A stretch of 64,000 bases of DNA. Origin: Cranoglanis bouderius. Its lineage: Eukaryota > Chordata > Actinopteri > Siluriformes > Cranoglanididae. The stretch is from NCBI GenBank assembly GCA_023630585.1, contig CM042551.1, forward strand, positions 21,258,501 through 21,322,500, given 5' to 3'. Shown piece by piece: positions 36,929 to 49,537 of this stretch. Position 1 is the stretch's first letter. Each line of letters opens with the position of its first letter. The notes beneath the pieces are model-generated. The model ran no database searches. It was not told the DNA's origin and saw nothing but the letters and a program-made list of their open reading frames with translations. Both the position numbers and the translations under genes were made by a program.

Positions 36929-38236
36929 CCAGATCTCCTTTGAGATCTGCCTTCTTCCCGTTCCACTTCCCATTTTATGTCAATCTGTTTACATTTATAG
37001 AGGTAAGAAGACAAATATCTATCTAAGAAGACAAATATGTATCCATCTCCATCTCTTGTTTCTTGACCCAAATGAAAAGGACAGTGATTCCCAAACCACA
37101 GAGAAATGTTGCCCGAATGATTGTTGATGAGTATCAAGCCACAACCTTGACAGAGACTCAGAAGAAGCTGAAAGAAATGGAAAAGGAAAAGGAAAAATTG
37201 ATAAATGACAACAAAAGATTAAGAAACATGCTCACTGGAGGCATGTATTACAGTTATTTTACTGTTGTGGTGAATCAGTTTACATTGTTTTTACTGTGTT
37301 TGCACTTCAGACTTTTAAATTATTGTTGAACTGCCATTCTGTTTCAATATTATTATTTAACTTGGTATGTAAAGTTGAGACAAAGAATTTAATAATCGGT
37401 AATGATAATAATTACTGGTAATTGCATTATTATCAAGTATATGACAAGAAACCTGAAACTTATCCAACCTCTGTAACATTTGGTATTACCTGGCTTGTAA
37501 AACGCATCATTAACATTGAATGTATCAGCTTGCACAACCATATGTACACATAGGAGGTAGTTGAGTAGGTAAATAGATATAAGAGATTACTTTATCATAT
37601 ATTATTTTGTTATATTTTTGTTGCTAGAGCTACCAAATCTGATAAATGAAGTTAAGATGGCCCTGAAGTCTCAGTGTTCGTCAATGTCATCAGTCAGGTC
37701 TGACTTGGAAGGTGGACAGGGTTTGCCACAGAGTATTACAGAGTCCGCCCCACCGAAAGCAGTATCCACAGAACAGGGAGTGTACTAGTTTATCTAGTCA
37801 ATGAAGACTGCACTTTTTAATGAACCATTTGGTAATCAGTATCTATATAAAACTATTGCCGCCCTTGGCAACACTGCATAATAAATTGTTTTCATGCTCT
37901 TTCTAAAAACAGGTGGAAATTTCTCCTGGATCTAATGTATTCGTTGACAGACTGCCTTGGGCTGTGGCCCAGAATGCGAACTCTGCCTCCTGTTTTGTGA
38001 GAACACTCCTGACGGCAGTGTTCCCAATTGATGTGCTCCTTGTGAGCAATCTTCAGGGAACATCCAGGGATTCTGGGCCACAACGCTAGGCTCTTGGCAA
38101 AATGAAAGTGTAAGCTATCTACAGTAAGTTTCAAATCAGTTCAGAGTATTGTAATTATGTAGAGTGAGTATCTTTGATCCTTATTATATTGCTGCACTAT
38201 GGGGTTCAAGCACGAAGTGCTGAAACCCTATTGTAA

Positions 38237-38237
<1 letters not shown>

Positions 38238-38280
<43 letters not shown>
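38238..38280. repeat. (TTA)n microsatellite
   Basis: About 14 TTA units in the last intron of the BEN pseudogene. Confidence 0.95.
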
Positions 38281-38282
<2 letters not shown>

Positions 38283-38809
38283 CAAAGTGGTCCACCGGAA
38301 GTAGGTTAAGTGTCTTGCTCAGGGCCACAATAGTGGCAATCCCCTGTCAAACTCACAACTTTCTAAGGTTCCATTTGGAAGCCCAGATCCCTAAACACTA
38401 CACAACCCACCACCCCCATGTTGCTGTTGATTTGTCTAACTTGATATGTAGTCAATAACTGTGGGCCACCTTGCTTCCTAACAACAGCAATGTTTTGCCT
38501 TTTATTCATTTGTCTCACAGGAGCAACGTTACAAAAGTGGCCTCATGTGGTGCCCTCCAGCATTGGTGCAGCCATCAATGCCAAACTTACTGAACTTAGA
38601 GGGAAGAAGAAAACACAAAAACATCCGGAAACCTTAATGCTCTTTGATAATTGATGGCCATGACAGTGTGTTCAAGGTATTTTGTTGTTGTTTTTTTGTG
38701 TTTTGTTTTTTCCTGAGCAAAGTTCAGTTTGCTATCAAGTTGGAATCCTAAATTACTCATGTGGCGTATCATTTAATTGTGTGTTATTTTGATTGTGTTG
38801 AAATAAAAG

Positions 38810-40010
38810 TGTTTCCATCGAAAATTTGTGTAAGTCATTGACCGAAATCATATATGATTAGTATATGCAGAGATACTGTAATATTGACTGAAATCATGTA
38901 TAATAATTATATGTAGAGATATAGTAATATTATTGCTGTAATATGAGGAATTAGGTGGAAACATATAAAGCTTGAAGAGCAGGCACACCAGTTCCCTATT
39001 AAAAACATATGAAATCTGTATGAAATACATATAAACAAAAGACACAAAATCTAATTAAATCCTATATGATTTTAAGTTGATTAGCATATGATTCAATCTA
39101 AGAACTTTAAATAATTTGTATATGAATCAGTTATTTTCTACTAATATCATACATCATTGCATACTGTTGTCATGTAAAACTCATATAAGACTTTTTACAG
39201 TAGTCATATATGACCCAAAAATCCCCTACAAGTTGTATGTGTGCTTTTTAGTATGAAAGTGGCCATAATCGTTCTGATTTTGTATAGGACATATATCGGA
39301 CTTACATGAAACACAGCAGGTAATTCTGGCCGATTTACGTAAGGAAGATATATGGTTGCTGTATATGAGCCATACAGTTTTTTTTTCATATGGGACAAGC
39401 TGGATTTCCACTGTAGGTTTGCCCTCCTTGAGCCTTCCCCATCCCCACCTATGCTCAAAAAGCTCCACCCTCAAACCTGGATCATAAAGTTCAATTAGAA
39501 TTAGCATGCTAATAAGGGTTAGCATTAGCATGGACAGTCATAATGACACTTTGAAGAAAACACAACTGCTTGAAAGTCAAGTTATAATACTATATACTGT
39601 ACATGTGAAATGGGTTTACTGATCACTTATTAGAATGGTCAAGTGTGTCGTTGCTGTCCTGGTTTTCTTTTGAATGAGGCTGCAGGAGCCTCAAGACTTT
39701 GGTATTAGCATGTTAGAAATTTTAGGGTCTTGGGTTGCCTTATCAATTTGGGGATGCACCTGCTCATGGCCCAAGTGGAAGCCCAGATGCTGTACTTCCA
39801 CCCATTCAGTCGTTCTTGGGCCTGATGCAAATTCTCCTGTGTGCTCTTTTGGAGGTCCAGAATGTACTGAATTTTGTTTGTACTGTTACAAGGACCCTAC
39901 TCCCAGTTTTCTCTAATGACCTCTAAGATGCCATGGGACTTGTGCCAGTACAATCATTGAAATGGGGAAAACCCCGTGGAGGCTTGAAGGACTTCTCGTA
40001 CTGCAAATAA
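38810..40010. other. Intergenic, no gene recognised
   Basis: It contains many near-repeats of TCATATATGA-like motifs at 38850-39200 and an unassigned block at 39660-39920. No frame resembles a known protein. Confidence 0.4.
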
Positions 40011-40019
40011 CAGGGCCTC

Positions 40020-40420
40020 GAACCAGCACAGTTCGAGACAGAGGCTGAAGAGGTGGCCTCCCCAGCCGAGCTCCCTCCAGAGGCCGATGGCAAGGCCTCC
40101 CACGCCCTACTCCCGCCTGAGACCATCAGCATGGCTCCCTATGCCCTACTCCTACCTGAAGCCAACGACATCATGTATTTCCACCTTGCCCCAAGCGCTG
40201 TGTGCAGAGGCACTCTGTTGTCTCCACCCATATCCTGTCATTGGTTGTCTCCCTCATGTTTCCCGATTACTCTCACCTACTTTTTTTTTAACAAGTTTGC
40301 CCCTTGATTAGTTTGTATATTTAAACCCTCGTGTTTCTGTGTTCAGCGCAAAGTATTGTTCATTGTTTTGCCTACTTGATGCTACTGAGCCATTTTTTTG
40401 CACACAGTGCATTAATGGCT
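40020..40420 (+). mobile_element. LTR retroelement 3' fragment
   Basis: The coding repeat reads EVASPAELPPEADGKASHAL then LPPETISMAPYALLLPEAND. LTR-like sequence follows: TTGTATATTTAAACCCTCGT near 40313 and GTTCAGCGCAAAGTATTGT, comparable to the solo LTR at 36153. It is truncated on both sides. Confidence 0.55.
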
Positions 40421-40699
40421 ATTGTCTGCACAAGCTGGGGTGGAAGTTGTGTTATACCCCTGAAAAAGGGGAGAGAATTAATCAGTCACACTCCACAATG
40501 CTTCTCCACAGCAAACTTTATGCGTAATGGAGAAACACCGCGAGTTCTCCCCCTAGTGGTTGACAAAGCAGCAGCAATCGATCGCAGAACGTGTTGGACT
40601 AAACTAATCGATCACCGATTAACCCAAAACCAATTAACATATTTACACTTGATGAACCGTTTTAAATGGATTCAAATATAATTATACAGACATATATAT

Positions 40700-42660
40700 T
40701 TCACTTTGTCACAGTTGCAGATGTCATGGTAATGTGAAATTGTACCAAAGCTCTGATGAATGTGTGGAGTGGGTCCTGACCTCAGTATGAACCTGGAGTG
40801 ATATGATGGCTGCAGTACATGCAAACACACTCACGCTACAATTTGGCCAATAATAAAATGTTGTTAAAAAATCTTAAACAAATTCTTTAATATTAAATTA
40901 TTACTGATCACAACACCAGCAGGCATTTTATGAGTTAGTCTGTTGCACAGTAATGATGATGTAACTAACAAATTTCTCTTCACTGACATAGAAAATCATG
41001 GGCCTTCAAGTTTGTTCAAGCTAATTTATGATGTTGCGTAAGCAGACAGAAATTAAAACGAGCTGTAGGCACTATGTATGGTTTCTGATCTAGTGTAGGG
41101 CTGCAATGAAAATAATAGAATAATCATCATATCATAATATAATAATCCTAATAATCCAGTATTGTTTAGTATGCTTTTGGGGAAACTACAGAGAATTGAA
41201 TTCCTGCTTTGGGAAGTTAAATCCAGGAAGTTAAAGAACAATCAGAATGCCTATAACACTGATAACACACATGATAATGCATATCTCATTGTATCACACC
41301 CTATTATATATAAGGGTTACTTATTTAGCCCCTTGAGAGATTGGGCATGGATTAAATAGGTGTTTGCTTCACCTAGCTAACAAGCTAGCTTTTCACTAAT
41401 CCCGCTAAGCAGTTGTTTGTGTAAAAGCTTGAGTGCAGAATTCCTGATGAGGGCTCTATTGACCTATGGCTCAGACACACAAACATGCACACCACTATGC
41501 ATCCAGATCACCTCACAGACCCATTACTGTGTCAATGGAGCGATGGACAGATGGTCCCAGAGGGAGCAGCAAGAGCACACACACATACGCATATGCACGC
41601 TGTCTGTGGACTTGCATATAGAGGAAGAGAAGCAAAGCACAGACAAACAGAAAGTGTAAGGACAAGGAAAGGTAATGCATACATTAAACAAAAACATAAA
41701 CTCCATGTTTAGCTTAAACATGTGTAATTATCAAGAAGTCTTTCATTCAAGTCTTTCCAATCCTTTAGTCCAGTTCATACAATTGTTTGCACATTAATTT
41801 ATTGTTAGTAGTAGGCATCCAACTTCCTGTTAAATGTACATAAAATAGATTAATGTACAGCAATATTTTTTGTTGACTTTTTTTAATGATCCTTCATAAA
41901 CGGTGACTGGATGCACACTAACTGTGTGCTGTCGGAATATTGGCCTGGATGCATTAAGTTTCTGTCAGGATATCGGTGGCCAGGCATTTAGCATGTACAC
42001 AGGGCTCCATCGCCTGAGTGGCCAAAATGCCAGTCTATAGATTCGAAGGGGACTAAAGATCATGTCACCATCGTCAGGATACACAGGTGACGTGTCACGT
42101 GCAGTGGTGGGATAAACCCTGACAGCAGCGTATATAGCAGTGACAGCTCTGTCATTAAACGCATACTCCCTTTGGGTGTTACCAAACCTCTCTGCTGCAC
42201 AAATTATAATGTCCACTGGTGTGGGTGTCTGTGTATTGAGATTTAAGATTTTAATTTTTTTTAAAATCTTTTTCAGTCTGTATAAATTCGATTCCACACA
42301 CAGGAAGAAGGAGGAAAGAAAATATATAAAAAGAAAAAGAAGCAACAACAGAAAAAACACTACATAACCAAAATAGAGGTGATGGGAAATATTTTCTGAA
42401 GAAGGACAGGGGTTAGCATATGAATGATTTGAACAAATTTCCAGTTGTCAGACTTCTTTTTTTTTCTTCATTCTGGTCTTGTGCAGGTGTGTCAGATGTG
42501 TGATGGTTTTACCTAGAGGGAATGAATCACAACAGCTCATTTCTTACTCTTATGTCATTTATGTGTGTGTATACTGGTGTTATTTTTTGTTATTTTGTCT
42601 TATTATCCTTGTCAGGAACTTCCACTGATATAATTATTCATGCAAATAATTAATACTACG
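40700..42660. other. Intergenic, no gene recognised
   Basis: Simple AT-rich sequence with no named repeat and no convincing frame. Confidence 0.4.
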
Positions 42661-42830
42661 GTACAACTGCGCTGAATGGCTGATTGATGTCCTCCTGGAC
42701 ATCTTCAACATCTCTCTGAGGCAGGCGGTCATTTGGCCCAGTTGCTCCAAATCAACAATTTTCATATCCTTGCCGAAGACATCTACATTGACATGCTTGA
42801 ATGACTACCATCCAAACCTCTACAATCAGC
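42660..42830 (+). pseudogene. LINE reverse transcriptase fragment
   Basis: Across frames the sequence matches the RT stretch DVLLDIFNISLRQAV followed by a decayed K-x-S-x-I-x-P-V-x-K-x-x-x-V-x-x-L-N-D-Y pattern, as in Rex/CR1-group fish LINEs. Only about 170 bp. Confidence 0.45.
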
Positions 42831-43344
42831 TAATCACCCTTCCTTCAGGACTAAACAAAGCACAGACAAATGCACAACCAGCAAAAACTGCAGCCAAGCC
42901 CTACACCTAGTGACTGGGATAACACATACACAATTTTTTTTTTTTTTTACAAACACTACAATATTTATACAAAAGCTGAAAACCACAGACTGAATAAATG
43001 CAAGCCCAGAGTTCTGCTAAAATTCTGCCTGCCTCCCAAGTCTTACTCCACACCCTCACATGCCAGGTTCTACAGCTATGTTAATTTGTTGACTTCAAAG
43101 ACCTCTTTTTACCTCTTTGCAGCAGTGGTCGGATGTTGCAAAAGTGCAAATTAAGTTATTTTGCCAACAGTACTCTCACAGTGTTACAAAAGACATAACC
43201 AGATCTCTCAAAGCTCTGGAGATTTTGGTCCACGAGTGAGGAGAGTTCACAGGAAATTGAGGCCACATTGAGGGTACAAAAGTGAGTGCAAAAGTGCAGG
43301 GGCCACTGGTCCGCTCACCCTTTAAAAGTGCAACAGTGATGGAT

Positions 43345-44130
43345 GCTCCTTCTAAGTTCTTCTTTTGTCTTGAGCAAAGGAATGGAAAGAAAAGGCTTAA
43401 ACATGCTGTGCAAACAGAATCAGAGGACGTCATATCTGAGCCTACTGAAATTCGCAAGCAGACAGTCAGCTATTCAAAGCTCTATAAAAGTGAGCACACT
43501 TTTATAGACTTCTGCACACTGTACAGGGGATAGAGGCAAGCTTTCTCCATGAGCTAGCCAAACTAAGCAAGGGGTCAGCGGGACAAGCTTGAAGGAGCTG
43601 ACACTAGATGAGCTAGAGTCTGGACTCAGTGGCATGGAGAATGGGTGATCACCTGGCATTGATGGGCTCTCAGTGGAGTTCTACAAGGCTTTCTGCCATT
43701 TGCACAGTGCATTTTACATCTACCCAAGGAGGAGAGTGGACAAGGACTTGTACAGTTGTCAGCAGCATGTGGAATATTGCATGCTGTGGGAGGCTGCGGA
43801 CTGGACAAATCACTGTTTTTAATGGACACTAGGCAACTGGACCTAAATGGAATACCTGCTTTTTATCAAGGAGTTTTGAAGTTTTTAACTGGTCAGGGTG
43901 CAGAGGGAGGGATGTACTGTACATCACTTCTCTGTCTTCTTCATGAACCTCTGGTCTACAGCACTCAACTAGATGTGATGAGCAGGATCACCCCTGCACT
44001 GACAAGTATTCTAGTCTCCTCAGGGATGATGACACTGCAGCTTCTGGTGGAGCTGACAGAACGGACAGAAAGTGACAGCCTAAAGACCATGATGAGATTA
44101 CAGTGGATGGTACCAGACAGAAATTCAAGA
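43345..44130 (+). mobile_element. Tx1/L1-type LINE ORF2 remnant
   Basis: Readable pieces are FFCLEQRNGKKRLKHAVQTE, SEPTEIRKQTVSYSKLYKSE and LDKSLFLMDTRQLDLNG, with LHEPLVYSTQLDVMSRITPA near the end. These are blocks of the endonuclease-RT linker and RT region of fish Tx1 elements. Large internal deletions and stops are present. Confidence 0.65.
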
Positions 44131-44139
44131 CCAGACTGT

Positions 44140-44678
44140 TCAAGTTCAAGTGGTTTTAATGTCATTTCAACCATATACAGCTGGAACAGTACACAGTGAA
44201 ACGAAACAATGTTCCTCCAGGACCATGGTGCTACATAAAACAACACACTAAACCGCATTAGACTACACAGAACTAAAGTTCTACACATTCTACATAAAGT
44301 GCACATGCAAACAACACAAGACAGTACAGTAACTCCTAAAACAGGACAACGGGCACAGTAAGTAACAGTGTCACGCCGACCAGTACACAGTTCTAGTGTG
44401 AAAGTGTCAAGTATACAGGTAGTGCAAAAAGATATAAGAAAAGAATAACAATAAAATTAAAAGATGCTGTGAATCTAAACATAACATACTATGACATAGA
44501 ATTAGCCTATACCATATATGGACATAGCAGTTATTGCGGTAGCAGCCAGGTAAAAGTGTATGATAGTAACAAGAAATTAAACATGATATATTTATAAGTT
44601 TATCAGCAAAAGTAAAGGTGGCCGTTACGAAATGTGCAAAAATTGCAAGGGGAGTGGGATGGTGTTCAATTCAGTATG

Positions 44679-44728
<50 letters not shown>

Positions 44729-45852
44729 AGTCCAGTCTCTGAATATTGAGTCTGATGGCTTGGGGGAAGAAGCTGTTACACAGTCTGGTCATGAGGGCCC
44801 AAATGCTTCAGTACCTTTTTCCAGATGGCAGGAGGGTGAAGAGTTTGTGTGAGGGGTGTGTGGGATCATCCACAATGCTGGTGGCTTTGCGAATGCAGCA
44901 TGTGGTGTAAATGTCTGTGATGGTGGGAAGAGAGACCCCGATGATCTTCTCAGCTGTCCTCACTACCTGCTGCAGGGTCTTGCGATTCGATATGGTGCAA
45001 TTTCCGAACCAGGCAGCTGCTCAGGATGCTCTCAATAGTTCCTTTGTAGAATGTGGTGAGGATGGGGGATGGGAGATGGGCTTTTTTCAGCCTTCTCAGA
45101 AAGTGCAGACACTGCTGGACTTTCTTAGTGATGGAGCTGGTTTTGAGGGACCAGGTGAGGTTCTCGGCCAGGTGAACACCAAGGAATTTGGTGTTCTTGA
45201 CGATTTCCACAGAGGAGCCGTCGATGTTCAGTGGAGAATGGTCGCTCTGTGCTCACCTGAAGTCAACAACCACCACTGTTGTTTTGTCCACATTCAGAGA
45301 CAGGTTGTTGGCTCTGCACCAGTCCATTAGCCACTGCACCTCCTCTCTGTATGCTGACTCTCGTTCTTGCTGATGAGACCCACCATGGTCGTGTCATCGG
45401 CGAACTTGATGATGTGATTCGAGCTGTGCATTGCTGCACAATCGTGAGTCAGCAGAGTGAACAGCAGTGGACTGAGCACACAGCCCTGTGCTCAGTGTGG
45501 TGGTGCTGGAGATGCTGTTCCTGATCTGGACTGACTGAGGTCTCCCAATCAGGAAGTCCAGGATCCAGCTGCAGAGGGAGGTGTTCAAGCCCAGCAGGTT
45601 CAGCTTTCCAATCAGGTGCTGAGGAATTATTGTGTTGAATGCTGAACTGAAGTCTATGAACAGCATTCGAACATAGGTGTCTTTTTTGTCCAGGTGGGTG
45701 AGGGCCAGATGTAAGGTGGTGGAGATGGCATCGTCTGTTGAGCAGTTGGGACGATATGCGAATTGCAGGGGATCCAGTGAGGGGGGCAGCAGGATCTTGA
45801 TGTGCCTCATGACAAGCACTTCATGACTGCACTTACTAAGAACAACTTGCAC
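44140..45852 (-). mobile_element. Non-LTR retrotransposon (Rex/CR1-group), 5'-truncated
   Basis: The minus strand encodes reverse transcriptase: SLDPLQFAYRPNCSTDDAIS, MLFIDFSSAFNTIIPQHLIG, then LLGLNTSLCSWILDFLIGRP. After a gap and frame changes come TKFLGVHLAENLTWS-like and LPSPILTTFYKGTIESILSS. The 3' untranslated tail (44140-44660) includes the reverse of CACTGTGTACTGTTCCAGCT. The (GT)n at 44681 lies within it. Stops after SGLCAQ and a missing FADD region make it dead. Confidence 0.8.
44681..44727. repeat. (GT)n microsatellite
   Basis: About 23 GT units. Confidence 0.95.
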
Positions 45853-46024
45853 TCAAGTCTTATTGAACAGTTAATAACTTTAGTTCGATAAAATAGACTT
45901 TAAAACCATAATGAATTCAAAAATGGCTGTATGAAAGAAGAATGGAAGTGATTGCACTTTTTGACTATATAGCACACAGTTATAGAGGGGAATTATTTAT
46001 AATCACATTATCCAGTGTCACTCA

Positions 46025-46115
46025 GATGAGGATGGGTTTCCTTTTAGTGTCTGGTTCCTCTCAAGGTTTCTTCCTCATATCGTCTCAGGGAGTTTTTTCC
46101 TTGCCACCGTCAAGC
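46025..46115 (+). repeat. L2-type LINE 3' tail fragment
   Basis: GTGTCTGGTTCCTCTCAAGG followed by TCAGGGAGTTTTTTCCTTGC is the same tail as at 27.7 kb. Confidence 0.6.
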
Positions 46116-46126
46116 TGAATGTTAGT

Positions 46127-46920
46127 GACGCTGGCATGTGGCCCAACCCAGGCAAGATAAAAGCAACCATAGAAATGCTAATGCTCAAAGATGTTATTGA
46201 TGTCAAGGGATTTATGGTCAACAATTTTGGAAATGTTTCCACCAGTATTCCTGAAACGATGGGTCTGATCAGAGACCTCCTGAAAGCTGATAATGACTAT
46301 AGCTGGGGCAGTATACAGCAGCAAGCTTTGTAATCAGTGAAACAGGATCCAAGCTCCTCTACTGCCCTTGCACAGTATTGACCTAGAGTAGAAACCAGTA
46401 AAACACAGATTGAGAAGGATTGGTATTGCATACTATTCCAAACCTTTAGCCTGGGACTGGATTTTTGAGACATTGATCAGTTTTCTAAGCTGGAGAGTTC
46501 TCAATGATGCATACTATGGCTTCTGACTATTCAGACTAAGGATTCTGCACTTTTTTCTACAAAATTGTGCATGTCCCTGGTAAAATCTGCTAGCCACTGA
46601 TGGGAAACCTAGCTCAATTAATAAGGAGGATGAAGTTTGTAGACTGTTGTTCTCTCATATACACACTGGGTGGGAAAAAACAAAGTCTGCCAGACATCTC
46701 AAACACTAATGGCAACATAGTGGATAGGCTTCTAATGACGGGCAAGAGACAATTGTGATTCCAGTTAGCATGCAAGATAAAACCCTTGAGAAAATAAACC
46801 AGGGTCATCAGGGACTCAGGAACCAAGTGTTTAGCTAGAGCTCAAGAAGCAGTATGGTGGTCAGGACTGATCAAGCAGATCAAAGACAAGGCAAACCCTT
46901 GAAGTCAACAGAGCCCTGTG
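46127..46920 (+). pseudogene. Ty3/gypsy RT-integrase remnant
   Basis: NPGKIKATIEMLMLKDVIDV and ETMGLIRDLLKADNDYSWGS are the RT-RNase H junction of gypsy elements. Near 46740-46870 the integrase start is readable (IVIPVSMQDKTLEKINQGHQ). Sequence between is scrambled. The strand is opposite to the 19.6-21.5 kb gypsy copy. Confidence 0.7.
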
Positions 46921-47309
46921 TTAAGCTGGAGATTTTGCGTGGTTATTCACACAGCTGTTTAATTTAGACAGCTTGCTTCGCAAAGTGATTCACATTCACA
47001 TTTGTGATATATTTATTTTTATTAATATGCGCTTTCTTGGGCTGTAAATATAATGTAAAGATATGGAAATGTATCGATGTTCTCATGGTAATGTGTGCTT
47101 CTGTTTGATATGGGTTTACAATAGCAACAAAATTCAACTGAAAAACAAATAGAAATGGTTTAGGCAAGAAAGAAAAAGAAACAAACTTACAATAACTTGG
47201 TTGCTCAAAAGTAATTATCATACACCTGTCTTTGATGAAGTGATGCTGATTAATTACAAATAAAGGGCAAGAAGAAAGGAGACCTACAGCAACATTACCA
47301 CCCCAAACC

Positions 47310-47515
47310 ATGTGGCATGGAAAATACGTTTTATGGTCTGATGAGACTAAGGTGGAACTTTTTGGGCATAATTCTATAAAATTTAGCATGAAAACAAGAC
47401 AGCTTATCGCTCAAAGAACACCATACCCACGGTGAAGCATGGTGGTGGCAGCGTCATGCTATGGAGCTGCTTCTCTTCTGCTGAGGCTGGGGCTTTAGTC
47501 AAGATAGAGAGAATC
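47310..47515 (+). pseudogene. Tc1-like transposase fragment
   Basis: VLWSDETKVELFG with the first catalytic Asp is followed by a broken VKHGGGSVMLWSCFS-like block (DNA GGTGAAGCATGGTGGTGGCA). The fragment is short and shifted. Confidence 0.7.
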
Positions 47516-47554
47516 ATGAACACCAATCTAATTTTTATACATCTGAATCTTTGC

Positions 47555-47645
47555 AATGTGCTGCTGCCATATGATTGGCTGATTGGATAACTGCATGAAG
47601 GAGCAAGTGTACAGGTATTCCTGTTAAAGTGACTGATGTGTCCTT
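47555..47645 (+). repeat. Right-end fragment of the GGAACACC Tc1-derived MITE family
   Basis: GCTGCTGCCATATGATTGGC and then ATTCCTGTTAAAGTGACTG correspond to the right end of the element at 55031-55560. Confidence 0.6.
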
Positions 47646-47649
47646 ATTA

Positions 47650-48655
47650 ATAAACATATAGTCATTATTAGATGAAGACCTACCCAGGTGTTTTGTTTTC
47701 TACTTAATTACCAAAAGGGGAATATTTGAAATGGGTTTTTTTTTTAGGTAAGCAGTGGCCAGGAGATCAGAATCTACAAGAATCAAATGTACACCCAGGT
47801 TGTGTCTAGTTATCTGTAATATGATCACATAAACTCAATCATCAGACCATGACTTTCCAGAATTTTGAGATCAATAGGTTCAAACCCATATTTTTGTCAT
47901 TCCTTGTATTGATATCAGTGAATATGAATTAGTCAATACGAATATGAATATAAAAGTGATATTAACTGAATGTTCTATACAGCAGAATTGATCTTGGGAG
48001 ACAGATTCCTAAGAACAAAATGGAGTGCACCTATCTCATGAATGTTGCTCTTAGACCCTTTTGGATTACCTGTTTCGATGTAATACTATAATTTAGTCTA
48101 TTAAGTATACCGTTTTGAAGATCTTGTGTGCGGAAATAACTTTCACATATCATACATTTTCTCAGACCATCCGTGCAATATTTTGTTTAAGCAGTTTATA
48201 TGTCAGAATGTAACGATTATTTTGCCAAAGCATTTCATTCTTTTTGTTTATATGTAGAGGTGGATTTTCAAAATTCTCAAAACTATCTTGTACTGCTGAT
48301 GCTGATGAGTTATCAATAGGCAAATAGATCATATGTCTTGTTTGATTTATATGCCAAGGTTGTCTGTGTTCTGTCATTTACAGTCAATGAGCTGTAGGCT
48401 CCCTCACGGGACTCTCAACTGTCTCGATCTCAAACATTTTTATTTACAGTATTAGGTAGGTTCACCATGAGAGACCTCAGCAAACAGACACAGCTAACAA
48501 TAATGGATGATTTTTAGAGCCACATTTAATTATGACAAACTCAAATTAAGCAATTAAACTGAAATAAATCTAATGAATATTGTTTACTTAAATAAAGCTA
48601 TCTATCCAACCTAAGTTAATTTCACACTGAAGGACAAGGACAATGCTAGTTACGT
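47650..48655. other. Intergenic, no gene recognised
   Basis: AT-rich unique sequence; no frame or repeat named. Confidence 0.4.
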
Positions 48656-48659
48656 ACAG

Positions 48660-49110
48660 TTACATGCTTTGGAAAGCATTCAGACCCCTTTGCACATGTT
48701 ATTGCATTATATTATTGTATTACATCACATGGAGAGAACTCTCTCATTTAGATAAGCGTTCAGACCCAGATAGCAAATGACATCTGGCCCACATACTGTA
48801 TGGAATGACGGTAATTATTCAACCTGAGTGTGGCTGGCTTCTGGACCAGATGTGGGCCCAGACAAAACAAGCCTAAAACCGGCTTGTGTATGTGGGCCAG
48901 ATACCGCCCATATGTCCTTTGGCATTGCCAGAACTGAGCCATATGTGCCATAGTTGGCCCAGATGAGGCCCAGAAATATATGCTATCTGGGGACCCTTTA
49001 TCCAGTACTTTGTAGAAGCACCTAACAGCAATTACAGCTTCAAGTCTTCTAAGGTAATCTTTCCACACCTGGATTTGGGCCAGTTCTCCCAATCTCTGCT
49101 CCTGGAAATA
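48660..49110. repeat. Tc1-like end fragment carrying a nested MITE
   Basis: TTGGAAAGCATTCAGACCCC at the left and ATCCAGTACTTTGTAGAAGC at the right are neighbouring parts of one known type of fish Tc1 end. They are separated by the 48766-48990 insertion. Confidence 0.55.
48766..48990. mobile_element. Small MITE, 225 bp, ends CCAGATAGCA/TGCTATCTGG
   Basis: The termini are perfect 10-bp inverted repeats. It interrupts the Tc1-derived sequence after GTTCAGAC, which resumes as GGACCCTTTATCCAG, so a short GACCC-like duplication is likely. Non-coding. Confidence 0.7.
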
Positions 49111-49324
49111 TTCAAAGCTTTAGAAAAGATTTTATACCATTTCATTCATCTTTGTGGAGGTCTACAGAGAGCCCCTTGGATTTCGTGGCTTGGGTTTTGG
49201 TCTGAATTGTGTGACTTAAACAATACCTAATGTGCCTCCCTGAATCAGGTCCAATCAATTGAATTTGCCTCCAGTCACATTATAGAGACATCAAATGGGA
49301 AGCAAATTCAAATTCATTTAAAAT

Positions 49325-49425
49325 CTATATCCTGAATTTATATATTTCTGTAAAGCTGTTTTGGGACAATGTCCATTGTTAAAAGCGCTATACCAATAAA
49401 ACTGAACTGAATTGAATTAAATTAG
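49325..49425 (+). repeat. LINE/SINE 3' tail
   Basis: TTTCTGTAAAGCTGTTTTGG and CGCTATACCAATAAAACTGA form a tail like that of the L2 copy at 27.8 kb. Confidence 0.6.
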
Positions 49426-49455
49426 ATATTTCAGATTTTTTTATTAAAATTGCCC

Positions 49456-49456
<1 letters not shown>

Positions 49457-49537
<81 letters not shown>

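Larger units (their letters stand above)
33294..38654 (+). pseudogene. BEN-domain protein gene, decayed, six exons
   Basis: Exons inferred from frame and splice sites: 33294-33510 (KFAVVQWVSGEDVGMYSEVK, an N-terminal beta-type domain), 33727-33860 (KTKIKDFLWLESDERDKPLP), 37072-37240 (coiled coil TETQKKLKEMEKEKEKLIND), 37628-37779 (Ser-rich linker), 37913-38123 (BEN domain start VEISPGSNVFVDRLPWAVAQ, then CFVRTLLTAVFPIDVLLVSN) and 38521-38654 (BEN end ATLQKWPHVVPSSIGAAINA). All exon phases agree. BEN domains bind DNA and act in chromatin repression. Defects: in-frame TAG at 38087 and TAA at 38111 inside the BEN domain, AA instead of AG at the acceptor before 37072, and a GC donor after 37240. 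AATAAA lies at 38802. Intron 2 is inflated by a nested transposon. A first exon upstream of 33294 may be missing. The introns show it was not copied through mRNA. No exact orthologue is named. Confidence 0.8.

Noticed and set aside
36913..37137. Minus-strand ORF at the foldback element border
   Set aside because: It spans the transposon end and the BEN exon on the opposite strand; no coding signal.
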